This document shows, in pieces, positions 33,211 to 44,100 of a stretch of DNA of 64,000 nucleotides. Position numbers and translations under genes: made by a program. Source of the DNA: Zantedeschia hybrid cultivar (taxonomy: Eukaryota; Streptophyta; Magnoliopsida; Alismatales; Araceae); assembly GCA_030544215.1 (NCBI GenBank), contig JARZZO010000012.1:38541194-38605193 (forward strand). The letters are read 5' to 3'. The notes beneath the pieces were generated by a model. It saw nothing but the letters and a program-made list of their open reading frames with translations, made no database searches and was not told the DNA's origin. Within the stretch, counting starts at the first letter, position 1; each line of letters opens with the position of its first letter.

Positions 33211-34079
33211 TTATTTAATTATTAGAATTGTTATAATGGCATGGAATAATCTAGAAATTATTAATTTGGAGTGTATGCATATGTGATGTATGTTTAAATG
33301 CTTTTAAATTAGATTTGATTGCATGTTAAATTGATTATAAGTGTTTTCAAAATTCTAAAGCCAATTTTGATTGGAACCTAGTTTTTGAAAGTCAAAAATT
33401 ATTTAATTTTGAAAAACTCTTTTATTTTAGCCGTGTGATGAGTTGTATCTTGTGTGGATTGAATAAAACACACCGTGGTCATGGATATGCACTTATTTTA
33501 TTATTCACGTGATGAATGATTACTTGGATCGTGTATGTGTTTTGGTTATTTATTAATTGCTAATAGATAGAGGTCTACGTACCTCTCTCTCTCTCTCAAA
33601 CTCCGATGTACTTCTACCTCCCTCTCTCTTGTACTCGCCATAAGGTCTTCTTCTGTTTATGTGTAAATTTAGATTTAAATGTAATATGATCGAAGAAACC
33701 AAGGAAGGAGCGAGGACGATCCACAACTGCAACTAGGAAGGCGAAAAGTTGAAGATCCTTTGCCTATGTGTTTGCAGGGTAGTCTAATATAAATGTTATA
33801 GTAGATTGTGTGTGCGTTTAACTGTTGGCTTTAGTCAAACCCACTGTGCTCTCCATGACCACACTTGACAAGTATGAGATGCATTGTTTATGTTTGATTG
33901 TGAATCAAAGAAGATATAGTATTTAGTAAATATACACGATATATTTATATACTATCACCTAAGAGAGAACAAGATAAAAGTTATCTTAATACCCTCGTTT
34001 AAATTCTAAGTTGTAACGTGAGTAGTTAAGAACTTACCGCGTGGTTCACCATCATTATAGTCATAGGATTCGAATCACT

Positions 34080-34400
34080 TTAAGCAGGCCTATTGTGTTA
34101 CCACAAGGTCTGTTTAATTGTGAGGAGAGACTGTGGTTATGGCATTAGATGCCTATATGATCGGAGTAGAGGAACCATGTAGCTTTGTTGTGCTATCCAC
34201 AAGGGCTACATGCAAATCTATGCTCGTCACGTAGCGATGGTTAGTTTAGACCAGAATTAGTGGCTTGTTGTGCTATCCACAAGGCCATTAAATCTTTGGG
34301 GACCGAAGCTATGATCAGATATTGTAAGGAGTTGCAAGTCCCATGAGTTGGGTGCTCTTTGATTGCTTTATAGCTTTCTTGTGCTATCTACAAGTTTGTA
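34080..34400 (+). repeat. TTGTG-core hairpin array in the C2 leader
   Basis: Four hairpins in the same order as in C1. The second (34176-34212) has a perfect 8 bp outer arm, CATGTAGC with GCTACATG, where C1 has a G-T pair. The first uses TTAAGCAG with CTGTTTAA. The fourth is weakened. Confidence 0.72.
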
Positions 34401-34700
34401 CTGCAAGTCACTGAGATTTTGATCTCCACTAGGAAATTGTTGGCGTCTCCTGATAAGTCCACAATTTTACATAAATAACAGCTGAAAACTACGTACTTTG
34501 CTATCAATTTAACAAACAAAATTACATGGAATGATAGATAAACCATTTTGCGCATTCAAAATTTGAATTTCAAATATCACCACTCCATGGATGGAATAAG
34601 GGTAGCAACTCCATTTTCTCAGCAATTATTTAATGCATAGTTGAATGATTTATGGCTATAAGAACTTAACTGTCATTTTATGTGAAAACAGGACATGAAC

Positions 34701-34771
34701 AAGCAGATGGCATAGTGGTTGGACCACCCGAACTTCAGGGAAGCAACCAGGGTTCGAATCCTGGCAAAAGC
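34701..34771 (+). other. tRNA-like sequence inside LTR-A
   Basis: TGGCATAGTGGTTGG (34708-34722) fits an A box and GGTTCGAATCC (34751-34761) fits a B box, at tRNA-like spacing. The T arm CCAGG/CCTGG pairs perfectly. The acceptor arm does not pair, so this is not a working tRNA. LTR-B keeps it at about 42201-42270 with a weaker B box. Confidence 0.5.
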
Positions 34772-35135
34772 AACATTTTATTTTCGTATTTTAGCTTCAA
34801 CTGGGGCCCACATGCCAACTAAGAGAGAAAGGAGGAGGGAATTCTGAAATTCAAAGAAAGGAGGATCCATCTCAAAAATTCAAAATTCAAATCACTAATT
34901 AATGTTTTTAAAGAGGATCCCCTAATCAAAGGGGACTTAATGAAAGGATTTTTTTCAAATCTCTTTTTGAAATTCAAACCCCTCATCTTTTCTATAAAAC
35001 CAAGGGAGGAGGTCAAAGGGAAGGGGGAACCGAATTCTTTTTCAGAAATTTTTTAGCATCTCTCTCCCCCTTCACCGAAGCCCTCTTTCTCTGTCATTCT
35101 CTCTCTCCCTCTGCTTTTCCTCCCTCTCCCGCAGC

Positions 35136-35353
35136 ATCTTTCTCTCTCTCTCTGTTAATTTTTCTCTCTCTCTCTGTTAATTTCTCTCTCTCTCTCTGTT
35201 AGTTTCTCTCTCTCTCTGTTAATTTTTCTCTCTCTCTCTGTTAATTTCTCTCTCTCTCTGTTAATTTCTCTCTCTCTCTCTGTTAATTTTTCTCTCTCTC
35301 TCTGTTAATTTCTCTCTCTCTCTCTGTTAGTTTCTCTCTCTCTCTTTCTTTCT
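35136..35353 (+). repeat. CT microsatellite with GTTAATT interruptions
   Basis: Runs of TCTCTCTCTCTC separated by GTTAATTT or GTTAGTTT about every 20-25 bp, roughly eight times. It lies just after the presumed transcription start in LTR-A. Confidence 0.85.
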
Positions 35354-35492
35354 CTGCACGCCTGCAGGCCCGGGCTCGCCGAACGAGCCGGTCACGTGGC
35401 AGCACCTAGTCGCCCGCGCCAAGCTCAGCCGCCAGGGGCCACGCGGCACCGCTAGGCCGCCAGCCTCGCCGCCCGCGTCAAGCTCGGCCGAC

Positions 35493-35985
35493 AGCCTCGT
35501 CCTCTACGCGCCGGACGAAGAGGGTTCGGCTGCCAGCCTCGGCTGCTAGCCTCGTCCTCTTCGCACCGGACGAAGAGGGTTCGGCCGCCAGCCTCGTCCT
35601 TCTCATGCCGGACGGAGCGGGTTCGGCTGCCAGCCTCGGCCGCTAGCCTCGTCCTCTACGCGCCGGACGAAGAGGGTTCGGCTGCCAGCCTCGGCCGCTA
35701 GCCTCGTCCTCACGCCGGACAGAGCGGGTTCGGCTGCCAGCCTCGGCCGCTAGCCTCGTCCTCTACGCGCCGGACGAAGAGGGTTCGGCTGCCAGCCTCG
35801 GCCGCTAGCCTCGTCCTCTACGCGCCGGACGAAGAGGGTTCGGCTGCCAGCCTCGGCCGCTAGCCTCGTCCTCTACGCGCCGGACGAAGAGGGTTCGGCT
35901 GCCAGCCTCGGCCGCTAGCCTCGTTCTCCACGCGCCGGACGGAGCGGGTTCGGCCGCTAGCCTCGGCCGCCAGCCTCGTCCACCG
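35493..35985 (+). repeat. GC-rich 52-56 bp tandem repeat in LTR-A
   Basis: About nine units built from CCTCGTCCTCTACGCGCCGG, then ACGAAGAGGGTTCGGCTGCC and AGCCTCGGCCGCTAG. Long minus-strand frames across it are a by-product of the repeat. Strongly CpG-rich compared with flanking DNA. Confidence 0.8.
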
Positions 35986-36652
35986 CGCGCCACGCGGTGC
36001 TCCCCGGGTGCTTCCCGCCCGGCCGCCTCGCCTGCAGCACCGCTGCCTCGTCTGCCGCGGTCCACCTCGTCTGCCGTGCCGCCCTGGTTCAATGCGCCGG
36101 GCGCCTCTCGGCCAGAAGCCCCTCTGCTGCGGTTCTAGCCACTGCTGATGTTGTAGTTTGTTCATGTTATTTTAAATTGTCTAGTTCAACTAGTTTTGGA
36201 AACTCCCATTGTAATTTCTCCTTAAATAGTTTTATATCAGTTTTCTTTCATGTAGTAGCTTGATAATTTAGTCTTCTAGAAATATGTATCTTCTTAGGAT
36301 AATTTACTTATTCTGTCCATTATTTAGTCATTTAGTTAGATTTACATATTGTAGTTTAGATCATTAGTTGGGTATTATTAGTGTTGTCTTAATAAAACTT
36401 AGGAAATTTAGTGTTTTAGGAGTGTGAGTAAATTTCGGTAATCAATTGATCATCTTCCCAAGATTTGCATCTCAAAGCCACATTTGTTAACACTGTTTCC
36501 ACTAAAAACCCATGATTTTCAAAGTCAAAAACTCTATTTCTCCGTGGATCGACCCGGTCTCATCCATGCACTACCTTTTTATCTTTAATTGAGACTCGGA
36601 AATTAAGATTGATGCTATTTGTGTTTTAACGACGGCATTTAAATACGCATCA

Positions 36653-36795
36653 TCTCCCGTTCTGTATAGCTGAGGGTTATACAGTCCGTCGAAAATTAGT
36701 GGGAGTTAAAACTTAAACAAAAGCCCATGTCTTATTTTAAAAGTTAATGATTGAACATTTGCTAAATAGGTTTTACTTATCACCTGTAGGAAATT
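36653..36795 (+). other. C2 leader, right part
   Basis: Resumes after LTR-A with TCTCCCGTTCTGTAT, forming the closing stem with TGGGAG near 36703-36708. It ends with acceptor-like CACCTGTAG at 36781-36789, six bases before the gag ATG at 36796. Confidence 0.65.
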
Positions 36796-37140
36796 ATGTT
36801 TTCGAATAACCCACTCCGTGACATACTTGATGCCCTTTTGACTTACCTAATCTACTCGGATTGACTCAGACACTTGAAGAATGTCTTCAGATCTGAGCAG
36901 ATTGCTTATGCCATTGATGTTGATCCTCCTGCTGAATTGACATTAGATGCCCTTGAAGCAGAAATAATAGCTAACGAAAAAAGATCGAAGGACAAAGGCA
37001 AAAGAGTAGTAAAGGGTGACTGCTTCTACTGTAAGCAAAATAGTCACTAGAAGAACTGCAAGGAGTTCCTCAACGATAAAGCTTATAGAATTTGAAGCTT
37101 CTGGTATCTATATGATAGATATCAACTTGTCAGTAAGAAA
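36796..37140 (+). pseudogene. C2 gag, internally shortened
   Basis: ATG at 36796 opens NNPLRDILDALLTYLIYSD followed by TGA in place of Trp. It has the same shortened layout as C1: only about 75 codons to KDKGKRVVKGDCFYC, where C3 has a full central gag. The knuckle region reads CFYCKQNSH then TAG, and one residue is missing before the last Cys. Because C1 and C2 share the internal gag loss, it predates both insertions. Confidence 0.78.
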
Positions 37141-38010
37141 TTCCACATCTTAGGTATTAGATACCGGATGTGCTTCTCATATCTGCCATGATGTGTAGAT
37201 GCTGACAAGTAAGCGTAAGCTGAGAAAAGACGAGGTAGAATTGAGGCTAGGAAACGATAAAAGTTGTAGCAGTTGCTGTTGGGACAGCAAACCTCAGATT
37301 TCTATCGGGAGATGCCTTACTATTCGAAGATCGTTATATGTTCCTAGCATAATAAAGAACATTACATCAGTATCTTGTTTGGACAAGATAGGATATAGGT
37401 TAACTATTGAGAATAGAAGTTGTTCGATTTATTATGTTAATAAATCAATAGCTTCGGCATCTTTAGTCAACGGACTATATCTTTTAAATGTTTCTTATTA
37501 CAATCCTCATATTGACAATGCTATTAAGAAGAGCAAGAATTGTGTGAACCAAGACTACATGTGGCATTGTAGACTTGGACATATTGGTGAGAACAGGTTG
37601 CAAAAGTTGCACAAACATGGATATTTAACAGCATTCGATTATGAATCGTTTGCGACATGTGAATCCTGCCTTATGGAAAAGATGGCAAAATCATCATTTA
37701 CTGGACATGGAGAACGTGCCAAAGACATATTGGAACTAATACATTCGGATGTACGTGGTCCCATGTCCACCCAAGCCAAAAGTGTTTTTTCATACTTCAT
37801 CTCATCGATGACTTCTCAAGATTCGGCTATATGTACTTAATGAAATACAAGTCAGAAGCATTTGAGAAGTTCAAAGAGTTCAAGAATGAGGTAAAAAAGC
37901 AATTAGAAAAGAGTATTAAAACTCTTCGACCAGATCGGGGAGGAGAATACTTAAGTATTAATTTCACACAATTCTTAAAGGATTACCAGTGTCCCTCTTG
38001 GGGTATGCTC
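37141..38010 (+). pseudogene. C2 protease and integrase N-terminal part
   Basis: LDTGCASHICHD marks the protease, directly after a TAG where Trp is expected. VPSIIKNITSVSCLDKIGYR and MWHCRLGHIGENRLQ with CESCLMEKM give the protease end and integrase zinc domain. HSDVRGPMS and LRPDRGGEYLS hold the first two catalytic Asp residues. After about 37985 a deletion removes the region with the catalytic Glu and joins it to SLLGYALESAAYLLN. Frames change near 37250, 37800 and 37985. Confidence 0.8.
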
Positions 38011-40069
38011 TAGAGTCAGCAGCATACCTACTAAACAGAGTACCTAGTAAGTCTATGGCCTCTACTCCATATGAGATATGGAAAGGCAGGAAACCAGAAT
38101 TTAAACATGTTAAAGTCTGGGGCTGTCCTACTCATGTAAAGAGGCGTGATCCGGACAAGCTGGAATCACGAACTGATAAATGTAGGTTTGTGGGATATCC
38201 AAAGGAAACCTTTGGATACTATTTTTACCATCCTAGTGAACAAAAGGTGTTTGTCACCAGGAAAGATGTCTTCCTAGAAGAGGAATACCCTCTCCAGGAG
38301 GACAGTGGGAGTAAAATAGTACTGGAAGAGGTTCCAGATCTTCAAATAGCTGCAATATCATCAGATGAGATATTAGTTCCTGACTATGTTCAGGTACACA
38401 AGGATAAGCCTCGTAGATCTGGTAGATTACCTAGACTATCCGAACGATATGTGGGACATACCGTTGAAGGTGAGTCTAAGGTTGAATATAATTAGGATGA
38501 TAATCCTAAAACCTACAAGGAGGCCATAGAAGGCCCAGAAGCCGGAAAATGGTGAGAAGCCATGAACTCAGAAATCCAGTCTATGTACACCAACCAAGTT
38601 TGGAACTTGGAAGACTTACCCGAGGGTATTGTACCCATTGGGAGCAAGTGGATCTTTAAGAGAAAGATCGGTGCTGATGGACGGATCGATACTTATAAGG
38701 CAAGGTTGGTGGCAAAGGGATATCGTCAAAGACAAGGAATTGATTTTGACGAAACTTTCTCACTAGTTGCAATGACAAAGTCAGTCAGAGTTCTACTCGC
38801 CATTGCTACACATTTTGATTAGGAAATCTGGCAGATGGATGTAAAAACTGCCTTCCTCAATGGTAACCTTGAGGAAGAAGTGTATATGATACAACCAGAA
38901 GGTTTCACATCCAAGGAATCTCCAAATAAAGTGTGTAAGCTTCAAAGGTCCATTTATGGACTGAAATAAGCTTCCCAGAGCTAGAACATAAGATTTGACG
39001 AGACTGTCAAGTCTTACAACTTCATTAAGAATGAAGATGAGCCTTCTGTGTACAAGAAGACTAGAGGGAGCGCAATCACCTTCTTAGTTCTTTACGTAGA
39101 TGACATACTACTCATTGGGAATGATGCAGCTATGATGTCATCAGTAAAGATCTGTCTGTCGAAAAACTTCTCCACTAAGGATTTGGGAGAAGCACCCTAC
39201 GTATTGAGAATACAGATCTATAGAGATAGATCGAAAATGATGCTTGGAATGACCCAATCCTTGTACATAGATACCATAGTCAAAAGGTTTAGCATAGAAA
39301 ATTCCAAGAGAGGTCTCAGACCGATGAGATATGGAATTAATCTCTCAAATGAGCAGTCTCCTAAGACTCCTGATGAGAGGGCATTCATGGATAGAATACC
39401 CTATGCTTCAGCCATAGGATCTATCATGTATGCCATGCTATGATGTTGCATATGCTCTAAGTGTTACGAGCAGATTTCAGATTGATCCAGGCGAAGAGTA
39501 CTGGAAGGTAGTGAAATGTATCCTTAAGTACTTGAGAAGAACTAAGGATAGGTTACTGCTCTATGGAAGAGATGACTTGAAACTACGAGACTTCACTGAC
39601 TCGAGTTTCCAGTCAGATCCAGATGATAGCAAGTCTACATCTGGATTTGTGTTTATTTTGAACAGAGGCGCAGTGTGCTGGAAGAGTTCCAAGCAAGTAA
39701 CCACTGCAGATTCGACGACTAAAGCCGAGTACATCGCTGCAGCTGAAGTCGCCAAGTAAGCAATGTGGTTGAAGAAATTCATCACTAACCTCGGCATAGT
39801 TCCCAGCATTTATGAACTTGTTCCACTGTTGTGCGACAACAATGGATCGATTACACAAGCAAAAGAGCCGTAGTCTCATTAGAAATCCAAGCATATTCTG
39901 AGGCACTGTCATCTTATTAGAGAGATCATATCAAGAGGAGATGTAGTGGTGGAAAGAGTTCTATCTGTCGACAATGTAGCAAATCTACTGACAAAGCCGT
40001 TGGGCTCAAATTGTGTTTGAGTGTCACCTAGAGTCTATAGGCTTGCTGTATAAAGGTGACTGGCTTTAG
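37989..40069 (+). pseudogene. C2 integrase C-terminus, reverse transcriptase and RNase H
   Basis: AAYLLNRVPSKSMASTPYEI, KETFGYYFYHPSEQKVFV and an acidic linker lead to RT: SKWIFKRKIGADGRIDTYKA, QMDVKTAFLNGNLEEE, LYVDDILLIG. RNase H has FTDSSFQ and ATTAEYIAAAEV-type motifs and ends GDWL at TAG 40067. Stops lie near 38493, 38554, 38820 (TAG for Tyr), 38967 and 39757; there is a small deletion at about 39441 (TPRPD-equivalent missing). The Trp codon that is TGA in C1 and C3 is still TGG here. Confidence 0.82.
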
Positions 40070-40072
40070 TCC

Positions 40073-40083
40073 AAGTGGGAGAT
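40073..40083 (+). other. C2 polypurine tract
   Basis: AAGTGGGAGAT immediately before the 3' LTR start TGTTAG, as in C1. Confidence 0.85.
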
Positions 40084-41612
40084 TGTTAGTCTTAGGTGGC
40101 CTACAAGCCAATATGACTTTGTAATCTCGTTCATATATATTAATATAATGGCATAATATTCATTGTGTGTAAATCGTATTAATTATCGTCTCATAATGAA
40201 GTCCGTGAATATGTGCGATAGTGATCAGATTATGATGAGATCATACTAGTGAGATTGATCACTTAAACACACATATTCTAAATTGTTCCTAGTCTGGGGA
40301 TATCCGAGAAGGACATCGGATATCCGGTTAGACTAATACAGATTACTCTTGCTCATGCAATGAGGGTGACTTGTGGAGACACTAAGACGAATATGTAGGT
40401 GTTCATTGGAGAATGAGTTCACTGAACTGATCCGACTGAATCGCTAGATGGTATTGTACCTCACTGTCAACCAGCTTGATTCTATTGTCACAGTTGCGTG
40501 GATGGTCCTCGAACCTGAGATACCAAGGACACCTTGTCGGTGGAGTTCTATGCTTTGACCTTGGTTTATGAATATCTAACCATGGGATTCTAAACAGCCA
40601 AGGATCAGGTACAGCGAAATACTGTCGAAGGGAATTGAGTGTCAATAAGGAATCATTCGCTCTTGGTACGATGAGAGAGAATGCTCTAGGAAGGATGCGC
40701 AAAAGTCCCTAGCTAGAGACGATAATATCGGAAAGGAGTTTTCTGATATTCATCAACGGCATCCAATCCAAGTGAGTCGACCGGTTAAGGTTTGACAGCA
40801 CGCCATACCCTGAGTTGACTCGAGAGCATTGTACGAATAAAAGATTATATCCCCACAGTAACTGTCGGTGAAAAGGTTCTAAGAGTGGGTTACTTAACCC
40901 CGATACCTTCCGGGTTTATGCGGTGTTGCTTGGTACACAACGTGATCGGAGGCCCGATCGAATTCGATGTGCGACATGAATTCGATTAATTAATTAATTA
41001 ATAAAAGAGTTATTAATTGATTAATAAAGCCAATGAGGAGTCACTGGGCTTATTGGGCCATTAACCAGATTGGTTATTGGGCCTAGAGGGTCACACGTAA
41101 AAGATTCTCAAGGCAATGGATAAATAAATGGGTTTTATATAAATCGGGGGTTTTTATGAAAAACCGCGCGGTTGATATAAAATGTAGCGAACGAGCTGAG
41201 CAAACCAAGCTGCTGCTAACCCTAGCCGGCCCCTCCTCTATTTCTCTCTCCCTTTGGCGTCCCAGACATATCTGAATCCTTGGATCTACTCCGCCGCTTC
41301 TCCGACTCCTGTCCGACGGGAAATCGTCCGCACGTTGCGGTGAACGGCAGAGACTTCGTGGGATGCGAAGAACGAGGAATGTAAGGATATCCGTCGCGAG
41401 GAGGATCGCGTAGACTCTGCTAAAGGCTGGGTGCTTGCGCGGCTTGTGGTGTCGGACCGACGGAACCGATCGGTTGTGGATTTGAATCCACACACGGTAA
41501 GAACCGATTATCCGATAATCCGATTTTTAGATTTTTCGAAATGGGAACGAATCTCTGTTTTTATTTTATTTTCGCTGCACGGGAGATCAGGAGAAACCTC
41601 GAGAACCCAACA
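40084..41612 (+). repeat. C2 3' LTR (1529 bp)
   Basis: Runs from TGTTAG to CCCAACA. It is the only full-length LTR of this family in the window, with TATA-like TGATATAAAATG (about 41173), U5 and a donor-like ACGGTAAGAACC (about 41495). It shows what C1's two LTRs each lost. Confidence 0.9.
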
Positions 41613-41923
41613 GTTCTAGCCTGGGGTGTTCATGGACTTCCTCCGCTTCACAACATCGATCGGGTAAGATGTAGGCAAGATGTACTTAAAGGTGTCTACC
41701 GAAAGGATGTAGGTTTGGCATAAAGAGATGGCTAGCCTCTAAGCAGTCGGGAGGACTAGATTTGCACTTATATTTAGCGAGTGGGTTGCAGCAAGGATAG
41801 GCATACTAGTGACTTTGATGATACGTCCTTTGTGAGGGAACTTGAGGCATTGATGGTTCGTTGATGGAATTACCTCAAGTGACTTGATGTAAGGACGACC
41901 GAGTATTCCTTTTAATGAAGGGT
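41613..41923 (-). pseudogene. G3: Tat protease C-terminal fragment
   Basis: On the minus strand: GILGRPYIKSLEVIPSTNHQ, GRIIKVTSMPILAATHSLNI, a TAG, then VKRRKSMNTPGWN. It matches G2 from the end of the protease to the start of the G-patch (INAILGRPYIKTLEVIP and IKRGKCMSTSGWR). LTR-B cuts it on one side and C2 on the other, so both inserted into an older Tat element. The rest of that element is not in the window next to C2. Confidence 0.8.
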
Positions 41924-42512
41924 TGATAAGTTCACGATTTTACATAAATTACAGATGAAATTTATACACTTTGCTATCAATTTGATGAACAAAATCACAT
42001 AGAATGATAAATAAATCAATTGTGCGTTCAAACATATCAATTTTGTAAAATTTGAATTTCAAAAATCATCACTCTATGGATTAAATAAGGGTAGCAATTT
42101 CATTCTCAAATAAGACTATCTCGACAAATTATTTAATGTGCATTTGGATGATTTATTGATTGCCGCTTGAACTTAATTATTATTTTATATGAATGCAGGA
42201 CATGAACAAGCAGATGGCATAGTGGTTGGACTACCTAGATTTCAAGGAAGTTACCAGGGTTCAAATCTTGGAAGGAATAAGATTGTGTTTCTTTTTGTCT
42301 TAAAAATGAAACCACAAGCCAACTAAGAGAGAGAAGAAGGAATTTCGGAATTATTTCAAAAAAAAAAAATTTTAATTTGAATTTTAAATTTTCAAAATCT
42401 CGAAAATAATATTTATTCTTCAATTCAAAATTCAAAATTTGAAATATCCCTCTCTAAATTTAAATTTCAAATGTACATTCATGGAGAATTTGCTAATCAA
42501 GGGGGAGCTTAA
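41924..42512 (+). mobile_element. LTR-B, left part
   Basis: Starts TGATAAGTTCACGATTTTAC and follows LTR-A closely, including the tRNA-like boxes at 42201-42270. It is interrupted at 42512 by C3 and resumes at 51998. It lies inside the G3 Tat fragment. Confidence 0.8.
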
Positions 42513-44087
42513 TGATAGAATTGGGTGGCCTCAAAGCCAATCATTGTACATTCTAGTTCAAATTATTAATAAAGGCAATCATTTCTTCATTCATAGTTCT
42601 CGCATATTAACTATCGTAATGAAGGTCCGTAGACAAATGTATGGGATATTGAATCATGATGAGATCATGATAGTGAGATCAATATCCTCAGTCAATTGTC
42701 TTAAACAGTTCTCCATCATAGGATATTTGAGATAGACATTAAATATCCGATAAGATCGACACAAGTTATGTCTGCTCATGTGATGAGGGTGAATGATCTC
42801 ACATTCACGCGTGTGGTGACACTAAGACAAACATGTGGGTGCTCATTAGAGAATAAGTTCACTGAACAGACCCAAATAAGAATTCCTAGATGGTAATTAT
42901 ACCTATTAGTCAACCAGGAAATTCAATCGTTGCAGTAGCACAGTTGGTCCTTTGACCTGAGTCACCATTGATACCTTATTTGTGGACCATTGCATCTTGA
43001 TTCTCTGACTAGTGGACTTTAACCATTAAGTCCACGATAGTCGGTCTTTCAGATACAGTGGAAAGCTTGCGAAGGTAATTGAGTGAACAACAAGGGATCA
43101 CTCACTCTTGGTATAAGACTAGAGAGAGAATGTCCTATGAATGTGTACACAGAAATCCCTGGCCAGGGTCAACTGAAAGAGATGTCTTTCTAGATATTAA
43201 CTGAGTACTGGAATCCATCTAAATAATGCGATTGAGGGTTTGACTATAAAACCATACCCTTGCGTTATTGGGACATTGCATGAGTGAAGGATTTTATCTG
43301 TGCGGTATCTGCAGACGGAAAGGTTCAATTGAAGGGAACAGTATCCCTTATATCTTCTGGGATCATGAGGTAGTGTTTGGTGTTGTTCATGATCAGAAGG
43401 CCAAGTGAATTAATCATCAGATGATAATCCACTTGTTTATTAAATTAATCATTTAACATATGATGTTTAAATGTTAATTAATAAATATTAAACTCTAGAA
43501 TAAGTTCTAAGTTTAATGGGCCTGCAACCGGACTGATATATGGGCCTACAGGGTCATACACATAAGAGTTCTCGCCAGACGGTGAGAGACGTTAAATTTC
43601 ATGCTTATCTAGGTTTTTATGAAAAGCTGCAGGATAAACATGAAGATTTAATGGAGAATTATCCAAGGCCAAACTATTGGATAATCATGAGGATTAATCC
43701 TTGTGCTTATCCTTATTTCTATATAAGGAGGCCAAGGGGGAGGGGTAAAGAGGTTGGTTGGACGAATTACTCACCCCAGATTCTCTTTCTCCTCTCTCTC
43801 TCTCTTGGAGTAGATCTGTCTCTCTCCGCGCATGGTGGATTTGAGATCTGGTCGGAGCACTCAAGTCGAGGAGGAAATCGCGTCTGCTGCGGGAACTCGT
43901 GTGGATACCTCTAGAGATCGTGCGCGTGTACGATTACCGAGTCGACATCATCCATGGGAGATTCGAAACCCCGCAAAGGTGAAGAACCGTTCTTCCCGCG
44001 TTTATTTTATTGTCCGTTTTACGATCCCAGCAACTGATACATAGGAATCGTTTTTATTTTCCGCTGCGTTCTAGGCGATTCCGTACA
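42513..44087 (+). repeat. C3 5' LTR
   Basis: TGATAGAATTGGG to CCGTACA, 1575 bp. A TATA-like TCTATATAAGG lies near 43720. U5 holds a short reading frame from the ATG at 43832, ending at donor-like AAAGGTGAAG (GT at 43979). Confidence 0.93.
43832..43978 (+). other. Short reading frame in C3 U5, possible spliced first exon of gag
   Basis: 49 codons beginning MVDLRSGRSTQVEEE and ending NPAK directly at a donor-like AAAG|GTGAAG. If joined to the acceptor-like TTGTAG at 46504, the frame runs on in phase through two codons into the gag ATG. The 3' LTR keeps the frame (51737-51883) with a few amino-acid changes. Coding use is inference. Confidence 0.4.
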
Positions 44088-44088
44088 G

Positions 44089-44100
44089 TGGTATCAGAGC
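44089..44100 (+). other. C3 primer-binding site (initiator Met tRNA)
   Basis: TGGTATCAGAGC one base after the LTR end, complementary to initiator Met tRNA. Confidence 0.92.

Larger units (their letters stand above)
31811..34450 (+). other. C2 untranslated leader, left part
   Basis: Non-coding. It holds a GC-rich block (about 32210-32560), an AT-rich hairpin array (32700-33210), a CT-rich stretch (33570-33640) and a second hairpin array (34080-34400). It is cut at 34450 by LTR-A and resumes at 36653. Confidence 0.75.
34451..36652 (+). mobile_element. LTR-A: solo LTR inserted in the C2 leader
   Basis: Begins TGATAAGT and ends ACGCATCA, with TGAT/ATCA terminal inverted repeats and a 5 bp duplication TCTCC (34446-34450 and 36653-36657). 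It carries a TATA-like TTCTATAAAACC near 34993 and no retroelement genes, so a 2.2 kb solo LTR is the simplest reading; a non-autonomous element is possible. LTR-B is a second copy. It contains tRNA-like boxes, a CT microsatellite and a GC-rich tandem repeat. Confidence 0.85.
30550..41612 (+). mobile_element. C2: Ty1/copia retrotransposon, same family as C1
   Basis: Truncated 5' LTR (from about 30560), initiator-Met primer site, long structured leader, short gag, protease, integrase, RT-RNase H, polypurine tract and full 3' LTR ending CCCAACA at 41612. The right flank is a Tat protease fragment (G3). The left flank was lost with the LTR start, so no duplication is seen. The leader is split by LTR-A. 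More decayed than C1, with frequent stops and frame changes. Confidence 0.9.

Noticed and set aside
34701..34771. Functional tRNA gene
   Set aside because: A and B boxes and T arm fit, but the acceptor and D arms do not pair.
35805..36165. Minus-strand Arg/Gly/Ala-rich frames
   Set aside because: They arise from the GC-rich tandem repeat in LTR-A, with no start context or relative in LTR-B.
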